A stretch of DNA of 64,000 bases from Larkinella humicola (GTDB lineage: Bacteria; Bacteroidota; Bacteroidia; Cytophagales; Spirosomataceae). The notes under the pieces were generated by a model, which had not been told where the DNA came from, did not search any database, and was given only the letters and a program-made list of their open reading frames with translations. The position numbers and the translations under genes were made by a program. Shown here piece after piece: positions 8,712 to 18,149 of this stretch (the first letter of the stretch is position 1; each line of letters opens with the position of its first letter). Location of the stretch: assembly GCF_008727875.1 (NCBI RefSeq), contig NZ_VTWS01000001.1, positions 1,798,001 to 1,862,000 of the forward strand, given 5' to 3'.

Positions 8712-9536
8712 TTAGCGAAAACCGGGTGTCTGGTCGAAAGCCAAAACCGGTTTGGTTTTGGGCTTTTCGTCGGTATCGTGCAATTCCTGCAATTTTGAGT
8801 ACTTGATTACCGGATAAACCGCCGATAACAACGCCCACACAAAACCCGGATAGCCATCGAGCATTCCGCCCTTGAAAAAATAGATTTTCAGAAATGTAAA
8901 CAGGAATCGCACCCCCTGAAGCGGGATGTTGGCTTTTTTGTGCCGCAAGGCCATTTCTTCAGCACTCAGCGTGGTATAGTGGTTCATTTTCAGCACATAG
9001 TCGTGCAACGAGCCGTAGCTGTAGTGAATCAGAATCCCTGAAAGCTGACCAATGGGACCTTGCACCTGAACAGACTCATGAACGGGAACGGGTGTCATGC
9101 GACCAAAATGCCGGTTGAAAAGCCGCAACACCGGCTGGCGGTTTTGTCCGCTGTGCCGCAACACGCGCCCTAGAAAAATTAGATTACGGGGCAGTGTATA
9201 TCCCGCATGAGCCGGTTCTCCGCTGACAAACAAGGCGGCCATTTCGCTGGCAAGCTGCTCCGTCACGATTTCATCGGCGTCGAGCACGAGCACCCAATCA
9301 TTTTTGGCCTGATCGATCGCGTATTGCTTCTGCGGTCCAAAACCGCTGAACTTGCGGTAGGTGACCTGGCATTGGTACTGGCTGGCAATGGTTAGGGTGG
9401 CATCGGTGCTGCCCGAATCAACTACAATGATTTCATCGACCCACTCCACAACCGACTCCAGCGCCTGTTTTAATGTTCTTTCGGCGTTCAGAGTAATGAT
9501 GACAACAGAAAGGGGGGCTTTGGCGGGCATTTTCAT
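8712..9536 (-). CDS. Family 2 glycosyltransferase (WaaE/KdtX-like)
   Basis: A 274-residue GT-A enzyme. The N-terminal core shows LSVVIITLNAERTLKQALES, the nucleotide-binding VDSGSTDAT, and VLDADEI with the metal-binding DAD. The downstream region GYTLPRNLIFLGRVLRHSG and the helical C-terminus with an amphipathic or membrane-contacting segment match the WaaE/KdtX-like lipopolysaccharide core transferases. It likely adds a sugar to lipid A core or a cell-surface glycan on the cytoplasmic face. Its start codon overlaps the stop of the upstream glycosyltransferase by four bases (ATGA), indicating translational coupling. Confidence 0.85.
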   Translation of the reverse strand: MKMPAKAPLSVVIITLNAERTLKQALESVVEWVDEIIVVDSGSTDATLTIASQYQCQVTYRKFSGFGPQKQYAIDQAKNDWVLVLDADEIVTEQLASEMAALFVSGEPAHAGYTLPRNLIFLGRVLRHSGQNRQPVLRLFNRHFGRMTPVPVHESVQVQGPIGQLSGILIHYSYGSLHDYVLKMNHYTTLSAEEMALRHKKANIPLQGVRFLFTFLKIYFFKGGMLDGYPGFVWALLSAVYPVIKYSKLQELHDTDEKPKTKPVLAFDQTPGFR

Positions 9537-10495
9537 AGGGATAGCAGTGAAGGGGTGGGCTGATGATCTGTGGTTTGGCTGGCCATCACCGGAAATCCCT
9601 GGCGATACCGAAGGCTCTCGCGACCAGGGGCTCCCCGCAGAATGAACCAGGCCAGTTGGGCAAAATGCGTACTCCGAAAAGCCTTCCTGCCCACTTTCAG
9701 CGTATAGAAAAGTTGAAGCAGGAGTTGTTTGATCACATTCTCGTTTTTACGGAAATAATAGAAAAGAGAAATGTAGTATTCTTTTTCAATCAGCAGATTC
9801 CGCCGGGTACTTCCGCCCCCCAGGTGCCGAAACCGGACGTCCGGAATCAGCATTGCCTTCCACTCCCGCTGCCGCAACCGCCGACACAAATCTTCTTCTT
9901 CGCAATACAGAAAAAACGCCGGATCGAAGCCCCCCACCTGCCAGAATGCCGTAGCCCGCACAAAGAGCGCACTGCCTGTCACCACCGGAACGGGCACCGG
10001 TTCCCGGTATTTCTGCCGGCGAGGCAGGTAGTCCGCCGGAGTAAACCAGCGCATCAACCCATGGCCCAGCAAGTTTCCGCTCAACGAGGGATAATAATTG
10101 AACGACGGTTCAAGGTCATCGGTCCGGTTGACAGCCTGCCCCGTGCAAACCCCCACTGCTTTATTGTTTTCCATGAACGCATACAACCGGGTGCAGACAT
10201 CGTCCAGCAGCAAACAGTCGTTGTTCAGAAAGAAATAGTAGGCCGATGACGGATCGGCCACCTGCAAACCCAGTTGAAGCCCCCCCGCAAAACCGAGATT
10301 GACCCGACTCCGAATCACTTTCAGAAACGGTTGACCGGTGAGGGAATACAGCCGATCGAAATCGACAGCCTGCGAACCATTATCAACAACAACAACCTCG
10401 TAGTCATTTAGTTGCGTTTGTCTTTGTATGGAATTGACACATTCCAGCGTGTGACAGCTGGAGTTGTAATTCAGAATTATAACCGACAGTTTCAT
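9533..10495 (-). CDS. Family 2 glycosyltransferase (rhamnosyltransferase-like)
   Basis: A 320-residue GT-A transferase. Motifs are LSVIILNYNSSCHTLECVNS, VVDNGSQAVD, LGFAGGLQLG, and FFLNNDCLLLDD carrying the DxD equivalent; GGFDPAFFLYCEEEDLCRRL supplies the late acidic ED motif of dTDP-rhamnosyl and related transferases. The frame opens at a TTG (10501), but ATG 10495 directly precedes the conserved strand. It is followed with a 4-nt overlap by the WaaE-like enzyme, so both probably act in one glycan pathway, perhaps lipopolysaccharide core. The sugar donor is inference. Confidence 0.85.
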   Translation of the reverse strand: MKLSVIILNYNSSCHTLECVNSIQRQTQLNDYEVVVVDNGSQAVDFDRLYSLTGQPFLKVIRSRVNLGFAGGLQLGLQVADPSSAYYFFLNNDCLLLDDVCTRLYAFMENNKAVGVCTGQAVNRTDDLEPSFNYYPSLSGNLLGHGLMRWFTPADYLPRRQKYREPVPVPVVTGSALFVRATAFWQVGGFDPAFFLYCEEEDLCRRLRQREWKAMLIPDVRFRHLGGGSTRRNLLIEKEYYISLFYYFRKNENVIKQLLLQLFYTLKVGRKAFRSTHFAQLAWFILRGAPGRESLRYRQGFPVMASQTTDHQPTPSLLSL

Positions 10496-10763
10496 ACCCA
10501 ATCCGAGCTAGAGAGGTTGGTAGCTTCATGTTACCGGTTTCACGATCTTTTTAGAGATGGGGCACTACAGATCAGGACAGGAATCAGTCAAGTAGCGTTG
10601 CATTCTACTACGCGAAATAGTTGAACAGCGTTGCGGCATACCGGCAGGCAGTATTTTTAAATAAACCAAATTAATCCATAATGGTTTCGTTTTCAATTAT
10701 TTACCTGCGAAACTTTTTACCATTAAGCAGAACCAAATAGCCTTGACCGGTGGTTTTTAGAGT

Positions 10764-11687
10764 ATGACGAAACCATTTACCGAGCGTTCCCCTTCTGCCA
10801 GTGCGTCCACTCCCACTACTCCCTCCAATCGCCGGCTTTTGGCCTGGCTGTTGCTCATTCTGGTGGCTCTGATCTGGGGGACTTCCTTCATTCTGATTAA
10901 ACATAGTCTGGGCGTTTTCTCGCCAATGCAGGTCGGAACGGGGCGGATTTTTCTGGCTTTTCTCTTTTTTCTGCCCTATCTGATCATGTTGGGAAAAAAG
11001 TTTCCGCGTGATCGCTGGCTTCCGTTGCTGGGTTCGGGGATGCTCGGCTACCTGATCCCCGCCGTTCTGTTTGCCACCGCCGGGGCACACCTGAACAGTT
11101 CGCTGGCCGGGACGCTGAATGCCCTCAGTCCATTGTTTACGTTTTTGATCGGGGTCATTCTGTTTCGCGGACGGGCCAAACTCGTTCAGGTCGGCGGTAT
11201 TCTGCTGGGATTTGCCGGATCGGTCTTTCTGGTTTTTTTCAGCGCCACGGGTTCCTTTTCCTTCAACGGCTATGCGTTTCTGATTGTCCTGGCCACGCTT
11301 TGTTACGGTTTCAACATCAACATTGTTTCCCGGTATCTGAGTGACTTGCCCGCCCTGCTCTCGACCGCATCGACCTTCGCGATGGTGGGTCCCATTGCCC
11401 TGCTCGGGCTGGCCACCACCGACTTCCCGACCCGGGTGGCCGCTCCGGGGTCAACGCCTGCTTTGTTGATGCTGCTTACGCTCGGTATGGTCGGTTCCGG
11501 CTTTGCCACCATTCTTTTTAATCGGATTATTCAACTCACTTCCGGCGTTTTTGCCTCCACCGTGACGTACCTCATTCCGGTAGTGGCCGTACTTTGGGGT
11601 CTTTTCGACGGCGAACCGCTTCACTGGCCGCAGGTAGCCGGTATGGGAATTTGCCTGTTGGGTGTATATTTGATCAATAAAAAGTAA
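10764..11687 (+). CDS. EamA/DMT-family transporter
   Basis: A 307-residue membrane protein with about ten hydrophobic segments arranged as two EamA repeats (roughly residues 24-150 and 170-305). The first repeat begins ALIWGTSFILIKHSLG, a typical EamA opening; the second ends with the conserved TYLIPVVAVLWGLFDGE segment. Members export amino acids, nucleobases or other metabolites, but the substrate cannot be read from sequence. A Ser/Thr/Pro-rich cytoplasmic N-terminus precedes the first helix. The gene is followed 30 nt later by the biotin carrier gene on the same strand. Confidence 0.88.
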   Translation: MTKPFTERSPSASASTPTTPSNRRLLAWLLLILVALIWGTSFILIKHSLGVFSPMQVGTGRIFLAFLFFLPYLIMLGKKFPRDRWLPLLGSGMLGYLIPAVLFATAGAHLNSSLAGTLNALSPLFTFLIGVILFRGRAKLVQVGGILLGFAGSVFLVFFSATGSFSFNGYAFLIVLATLCYGFNINIVSRYLSDLPALLSTASTFAMVGPIALLGLATTDFPTRVAAPGSTPALLMLLTLGMVGSGFATILFNRIIQLTSGVFASTVTYLIPVVAVLWGLFDGEPLHWPQVAGMGICLLGVYLINKK

Positions 11688-11717
11688 GCGATACCCTACT
11701 TCTTAACCCTGCTACCC

Positions 11718-12218
11718 ATGTTTCGTGCTTCCGTTAACGATCAGCCCTCGTTTGAAATTGATTTTTCCGGTGATCTTCCGGTTTTGAATGGTCAGCCCCT
11801 AACGTGGGATCTGGCCCGGCTGAACGACCGGATGTTCCACATCCTGTACCAGAATCGTTCGTATACGGCGGAACTACTCGATCTGAACCCGACAGAAAAA
11901 ACTGCTACGATAAAAATCAACCAGTCGATTCACCAGATCGCCCTGAAAGACCGCTTCGACCTGCTCCTGGAACAAATGGGCATGAGCACGGCCAGCCTGA
12001 CCAAAATCAACGACATCAAAGCCCCCATGCCCGGCTTGATTCTGAGCCTCAGCGTTCAACCCGGCGACACGGTCCGGAAAGGCGACACGATCCTGATTCT
12101 GGAAGCCATGAAAATGGAAAACGTCATCAAGTCCCCTGCCGATGGTACCATCAAAACCGTCCGGATCAGCCGGGGTCAAACCGTCGAGAAAAACCAGGTT
12201 CTAGTCGAATTCAGTTAA
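11718..12218 (+). CDS. Biotin carboxyl carrier protein subunit
   Basis: A 166-residue protein with a C-terminal biotinyl domain (about residues 95-166). It has the biotinylation motif EAMKMEN, with Lys132 as the attachment site, and the usual APMPGLILS start of the domain. The N-terminal 90 residues resemble the linker region of acyl-CoA carboxylase alpha chains rather than AccB, so it probably serves a propionyl-CoA or acetyl-CoA carboxylase whose other subunits are elsewhere. No carboxylase subunit is nearby. Its stop codon lies within a 32-bp inverted repeat that separates it from pyrH. Confidence 0.85.
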   Translation: MFRASVNDQPSFEIDFSGDLPVLNGQPLTWDLARLNDRMFHILYQNRSYTAELLDLNPTEKTATIKINQSIHQIALKDRFDLLLEQMGMSTASLTKINDIKAPMPGLILSLSVQPGDTVRKGDTILILEAMKMENVIKSPADGTIKTVRISRGQTVEKNQVLVEFS

Positions 12219-12296
12219 GAGTTAAGAGTGATGAGTTAAGAGTTATCCGATAAATGCGGCAGTCAACTCTTAACTCATCACTCTTAACTCTTAACT
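12213..12296. repeat. 32-bp perfect inverted repeat overlapping a stop codon
   Basis: Arms 12213-12244 and 12265-12296 are exact complements with a 20-nt spacer, built from repeats of the word AGTTAAGAG. The arm includes the TAA stop of the biotin carrier gene, and a TTTT run follows the right arm. It probably insulates pyrH transcription from upstream. Confidence 0.8.
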
Positions 12297-12301
12297 TTTG
12301 C

Positions 12302-12309
12302 TATATTTG
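12302..12309 (+). promoter_or_regulatory. Putative -7 element for pyrH
   Basis: TATATTTG matches TAnnTTTG and ends 17 nt before the pyrH ATG. It follows immediately after the 32-bp inverted repeat, so the -33 region would fall inside the repeat arm. Confidence 0.45.
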
Positions 12310-12326
12310 TCGCCAAACTTTCCTTC

Positions 12327-13043
12327 ATGACTCAACTAAAATATAAACGCATTCTGCTCAAGCTTAGTGGAGAAGCTTTAAGCGGAGAAAAAGGGTACGG
12401 CATCGATCCAACGGTTTTGGAAGCCTATAGTCTGGAAATCAAGCAAGTAGTTGAGATGGGCGTTCAGGTTGCCATCGTCATCGGCGGAGGCAACATTTTC
12501 CGGGGAATCCAGGGCGAACGCAGTGGAATGGACCGCGTTCAGGGCGACTACATGGGCATGCTGGCCACCGTCATTAACGCCATGGCCATCCAGAGTTCGC
12601 TCGAACAACACGGTTTGTATACGCGCGTGATGTCGGCTATCAAGATGGAACAGGTTTGCGAACCATATGTCCGTCGCCGGGCCGTCCGTCACCTCGAAAA
12701 AGGCCGCATCGTCATTTTTGGTGCCGGAACGGGCAATCCCTACTTCACCACCGACACCACCGCCAGCCTTCGGGCCATCGAAGTGGAAGCAGATGTGGTG
12801 CTGAAAGGAACCAAAGTGGATGGTGTCTACACCGCCGATCCGTTCAAGGACAAAACCGCCACCCGGTATACCACCATTTCGTTTCAGGACGTTTACGAAA
12901 AGAAACTGAACGTGATGGACCTGACGGCCTTTACGTTATGCAAAGAAAACAACCTCCCCATCATCGTTTTCGACATGAACGGAGCCGGCAACCTGATCCG
13001 GCTGGTCGAAGGAGATGACATCGGGACACTGATTACCGGATAG
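12327..13043 (+). CDS. pyrH: UMP kinase
   Basis: Amino-acid-kinase-family enzyme that phosphorylates UMP to UDP with ATP; in bacteria a hexamer regulated by GTP and UTP. The 238-residue length is typical. Motifs are [15 protein letters not shown] at the N-terminus, [24 protein letters not shown] (uridine binding), [16 protein letters not shown], and the terminal GTLI. It is upstream of frr, the common bacterial arrangement, with a 110-nt gap containing an imperfect inverted repeat. Confidence 0.97.
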   Translation: MTQLKYKRILLKLSGEALSGEKGYGIDPTVLEAYSLEIKQVVEMGVQVAIVIGGGNIFRGIQGERSGMDRVQGDYMGMLATVINAMAIQSSLEQHGLYTRVMSAIKMEQVCEPYVRRRAVRHLEKGRIVIFGAGTGNPYFTTDTTASLRAIEVEADVVLKGTKVDGVYTADPFKDKTATRYTTISFQDVYEKKLNVMDLTAFTLCKENNLPIIVFDMNGAGNLIRLVEGDDIGTLITG

Positions 13044-13052
13044 AATGATGAA

Positions 13053-13140
13053 CGATGAATTATGAACGTTGAACAAGGAATGTACAAAACGATGCATTCA
13101 TCACCGCGCGGGCGGCCCCTTCATCGTCCATAATTCATCA
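13053..13140. repeat. Imperfect inverted repeat between pyrH and frr
   Basis: CGATGAATTATGAACG (13053-13068) pairs with CGTCCATAATTCATCA (13125-13140), 14 of 16 positions. The left side extends into further TGATGAA words. A TTTTTATAAAA stretch follows before frr. Confidence 0.5.
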
Positions 13141-13153
13141 TTTTTATAAAACA

Positions 13154-13714
13154 ATGGAAGAGATTGAGCTATATCTCGAGGACGCCCGGGATACGATGGA
13201 AAAGGCGTTGAAACATTTGAATATCGAATTATCCAAAATTCGGGCGGGCAAAGCGTCGCCCTCGATGCTGGACGGCCTTCAGGTGGAGTATTACGGCATG
13301 AATTCTCCCATCCACAACGTCGCTTCCGTCACCACCCCCGACGCCCGAACCATCGCCATCAAGCCGTTTGAAAAAAAGATGATCGGCGAAATCGAGAAAG
13401 CCATCCGAAACAGTAACCTCGGCCTGTCACCGACCAACGACGGTGAAAACATCCGGCTGAACATTCCCGCCCTGACCGAAGAACGTCGCCGGGATCTGGT
13501 GAAGAAGGTTAAGGCCGAAATCGAGGTAGCCAAGGTCAACATCCGCAACATCCGGAAAGACACCAACGAAGGCATCCGCAAATTGACCAAGGAAGGCGTT
13601 TCGGAAGATGAGGTGAAGAAAGGTGAAGAAAAAGTTCAGAAACTCACCGACAGCCACATCGCCAAAATCGACGACATTTTTGCCGCCAAGGAAAAGGATA
13701 TCATGGTGGTTTAG
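13154..13714 (+). CDS. frr: Ribosome recycling factor
   Basis: Splits post-termination ribosomes together with EF-G. The 186-residue protein has the expected three-helix-bundle and beta-domain layout: LSKIRAGKASPSMLDGLQVEYYG near the start (cited as LSKIRAGKASPSMLDG), the conserved TPDARTIAIKPFEK, then LTEERRRDLVKKVK and NIRKDTNEGIRKL. The final helix ends AAKEKDIMVV, usual for Bacteroidota. It is paired with pyrH and followed by a strong terminator. Confidence 0.97.
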   Translation: MEEIELYLEDARDTMEKALKHLNIELSKIRAGKASPSMLDGLQVEYYGMNSPIHNVASVTTPDARTIAIKPFEKKMIGEIEKAIRNSNLGLSPTNDGENIRLNIPALTEERRRDLVKKVKAEIEVAKVNIRNIRKDTNEGIRKLTKEGVSEDEVKKGEEKVQKLTDSHIAKIDDIFAAKEKDIMVV

Positions 13715-13761
13715 GTCCGCCGAGCGTGCGCTAACTCCAGCACGTCAACTGATTCATTCGT

Positions 13762-13794
13762 AACGCTAAAGGGGCCGTCGGCCCCTTTAGCGTT
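13762..13794 (+). terminator. Rho-independent terminator after frr
   Basis: A 15-bp perfect stem (AACGCTAAAGGGGCC and its complement, 13762-13776 and 13780-13794) has a 3-nt loop, and the descending arm runs directly into TTTT. It lies 47 nt after the frr stop. Confidence 0.9.
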
Positions 13795-14027
13795 TTAAGG
13801 GGTAATGTCTTCACCTTGCGGTTTTTGTGCTTTAAACCAATTTTAATCCCCCGTTCTTCCCTCCACTTTCCGCCTAAACCAGTCGAAAATCTGCATTTAT
13901 AATTTTTTCTCAAGGAGTTAAAGCCATAACTAATTCAAAATAGTTACATAAAAGTTACTGTTCATTCAAATCGGTACATGAATAAATGGTTATATTTTGA
14001 AAAATAAGCCTGACCCTGACAGCCGTT
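13795..14027. other. Non-coding leader before the HTCS gene
   Basis: AT-rich with no ORF I can support. It holds several TAGTTACATAAAAGTTACT-like words near 13940-13960, which form a loose direct repeat (AGTTAC twice, 12 nt apart). No exact TAnnTTTG element is present close to the start codon. Confidence 0.4.
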
Positions 14028-17000
14028 TTGCATTTCTTTAGATCGTTCCCTGTCCGACTTACCTTCTTTTGGCTCAGCCTGCTGCCGACATCCGGTTGGC
14101 TGTGGGCGCAGCCTTTTCGCCTTCCTCAACCCGGCCTCATTACGGACCGGCAGGGATTACCGCAGGCCTTTGTGCCATCGATTGTTCAGGATCGTCAGGG
14201 CTTTATCTGGGCCGCCACCCGCGATGGACTCTGCCGCTACGATGGCCAGCGATTCAAGGTCTTTCAACCCGACCCCGACGGGCGGCCCTCCCTTTCCTTT
14301 GTCGGGCTGGATCAAATCGAACTGGACCGGCACGGACGCATCTGGGTTGTTTCCGAGCGCAAGGATATCGATATCTTCGACCCACGCACCGAAACCTTTA
14401 CCAATTTTTCAAGGCAACCCGCTTTTCGCCGATTGGTCAAACCCGGTATGGGATTTACGTTATTCATTGACCAAAAGGATCGACTCTGGCTAAGGAATGG
14501 GCAGGGCGTCATTTGCTGGGACGTTGCCAGGAAACAGGGCCACTGGTTTCGTCACCAGCCCCTGCAGGCCGCATCGATCAGCAGCGATGCCGTGTATGAC
14601 GTGTCGGAAGGAGCGGATGGAACCATCTGGCTGGCTACAGCAAACGGTTTGGATCGCTTCGAGGAAGGCACGCTTGGTTTTACGCACCTGCGGCACCAGC
14701 CGGGTAATCCCCAGTCGATGCCTGAGAATGGGTATGCTGCCGTACGTTGCCGGCCAAAAACCGGAGAGCTTGTGCTCTTCTCCCAGCACTACCTTACCCT
14801 GCGACAACCCCGTACGGGCCAGATGCGTTCCTACCGGTTGCCGGTTCAGGGAACCGAGCTACATGTTGTGCACGTCGCCATCAACCAGGAAGGAACGGTT
14901 TATTTCCAACAGAATAACATTTTATTTCGGTTTACGGACCAGCAGGGCGTCCAGGTCATAACCCGCTGGGAACAGCCCAACGATGCGTGTCGCGCATTGA
15001 TCATCGATCGAACCAATGTGTTATGGGTGGGCACCGTTGGCGCAGGTATCCGTACCTACGATCTACAGCCCAACCCCTTTCAGAAACGGCCCTACCGCCA
15101 GAGTTTTTATCAGGATCTGCTTACCAACGACTCACTGGGACTGCCCCCGGTTTCCCCAGCGGCTCTAGCCACCTTGAACGGTTTGAGCAGCTATAATTTT
15201 CGATCGACCTTCGATCGGTTGGGACGCTTCTGGTTTAATGTCGGTACTTCGGACCTCTACCGGCTGGATCGGAAAACAGGCCGGACGGAGCATTTTCCGC
15301 TGCCGATTTCCTTTCGCTGGGAAACACCGGTTTCTATTCCCTGTCCGATGACGACTGATTCACAGGGTCGCGTTTGGGCGATCAACGGCTCCTCCGCTTT
15401 CTGGTTTGATGAGAGCAGGGAGCAATGGACCCGGTTCCAATACCCGATCGCGGTTCAGCTTGACAACAGAATTACCGAAGTAGTGGCCGATGAGCAGGCC
15501 CTTTGGCTGGCCAGTCAGACCAATGGGTTATATCAGGTTGACCGCCGGACAGGTCAAATCCGGCAGTTTGTCAACCGCCCTGGCGATGCAAGCTCGTTAA
15601 GCAGCAATTCGCTCTACTGCCTGTCGTCCGATCCAGACGACCCCAATGTGTTGTGGCTGGGCACCTTTGGCAGTGGATTATGTTCATTTGATAAACGAAC
15701 GGGGCTATTTCGCCGGTTTACCAAGTCCAACGGCCTGCCCAATAATGTGATTTACTCGGCAAAACCGGATCGGTACGGGTATTTATGGATGGGCACTAAT
15801 AAAGGGCTTTGCCGGATGAATCGCCGGACGTTCACGACGCAAACCTTTACGCGGGATGACGGCATCATGGCCGACGAGTTTAACCGGTCGCATTATGTCC
15901 AGTTTCCGGACGGGAAAATCCTGATGGGCGGACTGGAAGGTTTCACCGGTTTTGATCCCCGGCAGATCGGCCAGGATGCCTTTGAACCTGTGGTTGAACT
16001 GACCGAACTGGAAGTCAACAACCAGGTCATCCAGCCGGATAGTCCGGGAGCCTTCGGATCGGCTACCACTTCTTCCAATGATCGATCCATTCTGGGTACG
16101 TTGCCCATTCAGGCCACGAATCAACTTACCCTGGATTATAACCAGAACTACCTGACGGTTCAGTTTGCGGCCCTGCAATTCAATCAGCCGAACAAAAACC
16201 GGTATCGGTACCGGTTGAAAGGGCTGGAACCCAACTGGAAGTTAACAGACCGGCCCGAAGCCATCTATACCAATCTGCCATCGGGTGATTACGTATTGAT
16301 GATTAATGCATCGAACACATCCGGTAGGTGGAGCCATCATGTTCGTGTTCTGGCGATTCGGATCGAACCACCCTTTTGGGCCACCTGGTGGGCTTTTGGT
16401 CTGTATTTTCTGATCGGTTTGGGCGTAGCCTGGGGCTTGCTGCAACTCTACCTGAATCGGCTGCGATTAAATCAGACAATCGAACTCAGGCAGAAAGAAG
16501 CCGACCAGCTTCGGGCGGTGAATGCGATCAAAACCAATTTCTTTACCAACATCACCCACGAGTTTCGGACACCGTTGACACTGATCCTGGGGCCGACCGA
16601 ACAGATGGTGAGTGAGAATCCGGAACCTAAAAACCGCCAACGACTACAAACCATCGGGCAGAATGCCCATCAACTCCTGAGGCTGATCAATCAACTGCTG
16701 GATTTATCGAAGCTGGAAGCCAGCGTTATGCCCGTCCACGAATCCAGGGGAAATCTTACCGAATTCATCCGGCAGTGGTTGCCCCCCTTTAGCGACCAGG
16801 CAGCGGGCCTGGGCCTGAACCTGACGTTTCGTTCGGAGGTCGAGGGCGATTACTGGTTCGATGCCGAAAAACTGGAACGGATCGTCAATAACCTGACGGC
16901 CAATGCGCTGAAATTCACCAAAACCGGTTCGATTAGCGTTTTGTTGGAAACCGCATCCGGTCAGATCAGGCTCACGGTGGCCGACACCGGCATTGGCATT

Positions 17001-18026
17001 CCGGCCGAACATCTCCCTCACATTTTTGACCGCTTCTACCAGATCAATGATTCGGCGGCAACGCCCGGTACAGGGATCGGCCTGGCCCTGGTTCAGGAAT
17101 TGGTTCAGTTGCAGGGTGGTCAGATTTCCGTCGAAAGCCAGCCCAATCAGGGCACTACGTTTACGGTGCTGTTGCCGTATCGACCGGCAGAACCGCCAAC
17201 CGCATCACCGGACAGCACCCTGCCGGAGTCCATCGGGGCCGATGACGGGCGTGCCGACGACACATCCGTCGAACCGCGTGTGTTGATCGTGGAAGACAAT
17301 GAGGAGTTAGCCCGGTTTATTGCCGACAGTTTGCCGGAACACTACCGCATCCGGCGAGCCGTCAACGGCCATGATGGCCTGGAACAGGCACTGGAACACA
17401 TGCCTGACCTCCTTATTTCGGATGTGATGATGCCTGGCATGGACGGTTTTGCCCTGTGTGGTCAGTTGAAGTCTGACCTGCGGACCAGTCACATTCCGGT
17501 CATTCTGCTGACGGCCAAAGCCTCCGTTGAAAACCGGCTGGCTGGTCTGGCGCTGGGAGCCGATGATTACCTGACCAAGCCCTTTCAGGTGTCCGAACTT
17601 CAACTCCGGGTTCGCAACCAACTGGCCAGCAAACAGCGGCAGCGCGAGTGGATACGGAAAAGTTTGAGTGATCCGAACCCGCCCCCCTCCCAACCCGCCG
17701 TCGAATCCGACGATCCTTTTCTGACGCAACTGTATTCCCTTTTGGACGCGAACCTGAGCGATTCCGGTTTTGGCAGTGAGCAGATGATGATGGAACTGGG
17801 CATGAGCCGAACCACCTTGTTTCGGAAAGTCAAAGCCCTGACCGATCTGTCGGCGAATGATCTGCTGCGCAATTACCGGCTCAAACGGGCCGCCGAATTG
17901 TTGCGGTCGGGCCAGAGTGTCAATCAAACGGCCTATCAGGTGGGTTTCGAGAGTCCGGCCTATTTCAGCAAATGCTTCCGGGAGCTTTACCGGGTCACAC
18001 CCCGCGCGTTTGCCGCCCAGTCCTGA
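14028..18026 (+). CDS. Hybrid two-component system sensor/regulator (HTCS)
   Basis: A 1332-residue one-protein two-component system. In order it has a signal peptide (about 1-28), two-component-regulator beta-propeller repeats over roughly 30-690 (periplasmic sensor, motifs such as FIWAATRDGLCRYDG and YLWMGTNKGLCRMN), a Y_Y_Y domain (about 694-780), one membrane helix (about 783-809), a HisKA box with phospho-acceptor His844 (NITHEFRTPLTL), an HATPase domain (DTGIGIPAEHL and GTGIGLALVQEL), a receiver with Asp1132 (LISDVMMPGMDG), and a C-terminal AraC-type helix-turn-helix. The start is TTG 14028; no better start precedes the signal peptide. HTCS proteins usually sense oligosaccharides and control nearby genes. 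Here the adjacent operon encodes a PLP enzyme and a cytochrome c, preceded by a 21-bp-period tandem repeat that could be its operator. Confidence 0.95.
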   Translation: MHFFRSFPVRLTFFWLSLLPTSGWLWAQPFRLPQPGLITDRQGLPQAFVPSIVQDRQGFIWAATRDGLCRYDGQRFKVFQPDPDGRPSLSFVGLDQIELDRHGRIWVVSERKDIDIFDPRTETFTNFSRQPAFRRLVKPGMGFTLFIDQKDRLWLRNGQGVICWDVARKQGHWFRHQPLQAASISSDAVYDVSEGADGTIWLATANGLDRFEEGTLGFTHLRHQPGNPQSMPENGYAAVRCRPKTGELVLFSQHYLTLRQPRTGQMRSYRLPVQGTELHVVHVAINQEGTVYFQQNNILFRFTDQQGVQVITRWEQPNDACRALIIDRTNVLWVGTVGAGIRTYDLQPNPFQKRPYRQSFYQDLLTNDSLGLPPVSPAALATLNGLSSYNFRSTFDRLGRFWFNVGTSDLYRLDRKTGRTEHFPLPISFRWETPVSIPCPMTTDSQGRVWAINGSSAFWFDESREQWTRFQYPIAVQLDNRITEVVADEQALWLASQTNGLYQVDRRTGQIRQFVNRPGDASSLSSNSLYCLSSDPDDPNVLWLGTFGSGLCSFDKRTGLFRRFTKSNGLPNNVIYSAKPDRYGYLWMGTNKGLCRMNRRTFTTQTFTRDDGIMADEFNRSHYVQFPDGKILMGGLEGFTGFDPRQIGQDAFEPVVELTELEVNNQVIQPDSPGAFGSATTSSNDRSILGTLPIQATNQLTLDYNQNYLTVQFAALQFNQPNKNRYRYRLKGLEPNWKLTDRPEAIYTNLPSGDYVLMINASNTSGRWSHHVRVLAIRIEPPFWATWWAFGLYFLIGLGVAWGLLQLYLNRLRLNQTIELRQKEADQLRAVNAIKTNFFTNITHEFRTPLTLILGPTEQMVSENPEPKNRQRLQTIGQNAHQLLRLINQLLDLSKLEASVMPVHESRGNLTEFIRQWLPPFSDQAAGLGLNLTFRSEVEGDYWFDAEKLERIVNNLTANALKFTKTGSISVLLETASGQIRLTVADTGIGIPAEHLPHIFDRFYQINDSAATPGTGIGLALVQELVQLQGGQISVESQPNQGTTFTVLLPYRPAEPPTASPDSTLPESIGADDGRADDTSVEPRVLIVEDNEELARFIADSLPEHYRIRRAVNGHDGLEQALEHMPDLLISDVMMPGMDGFALCGQLKSDLRTSHIPVILLTAKASVENRLAGLALGADDYLTKPFQVSELQLRVRNQLASKQRQREWIRKSLSDPNPPPSQPAVESDDPFLTQLYSLLDANLSDSGFGSEQMMMELGMSRTTLFRKVKALTDLSANDLLRNYRLKRAAELLRSGQSVNQTAYQVGFESPAYFSKCFRELYRVTPRAFAAQS

Positions 18027-18088
18027 GCGAATCATCCTTCCCATCCGGTTTTAGCGGTTTTTAGCCCCTTTTACGGCTTTATCGGCGC

Positions 18089-18127
18089 ATTTGGAACAGG
18101 CGTTATGGTATTTGGAACAGGCGTTAT
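18089..18127. promoter_or_regulatory. Perfect tandem 18-bp repeat, period 21 bp; candidate AraC-type operator
   Basis: ATTTGGAACAGGCGTTAT occurs at 18089-18106 and again, unchanged, at 18110-18127. AraC-family activators bind direct half-sites spaced about two helical turns (21 bp in the araI1-I2 example). The downstream copy ends 22 nt before a TAnnTTTG element, placing it over the -33 region. The nearest AraC domain belongs to the HTCS encoded just upstream. Confidence 0.6.
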
Positions 18128-18149
18128 CGCCCGTTTCTGGTTCATCCTG

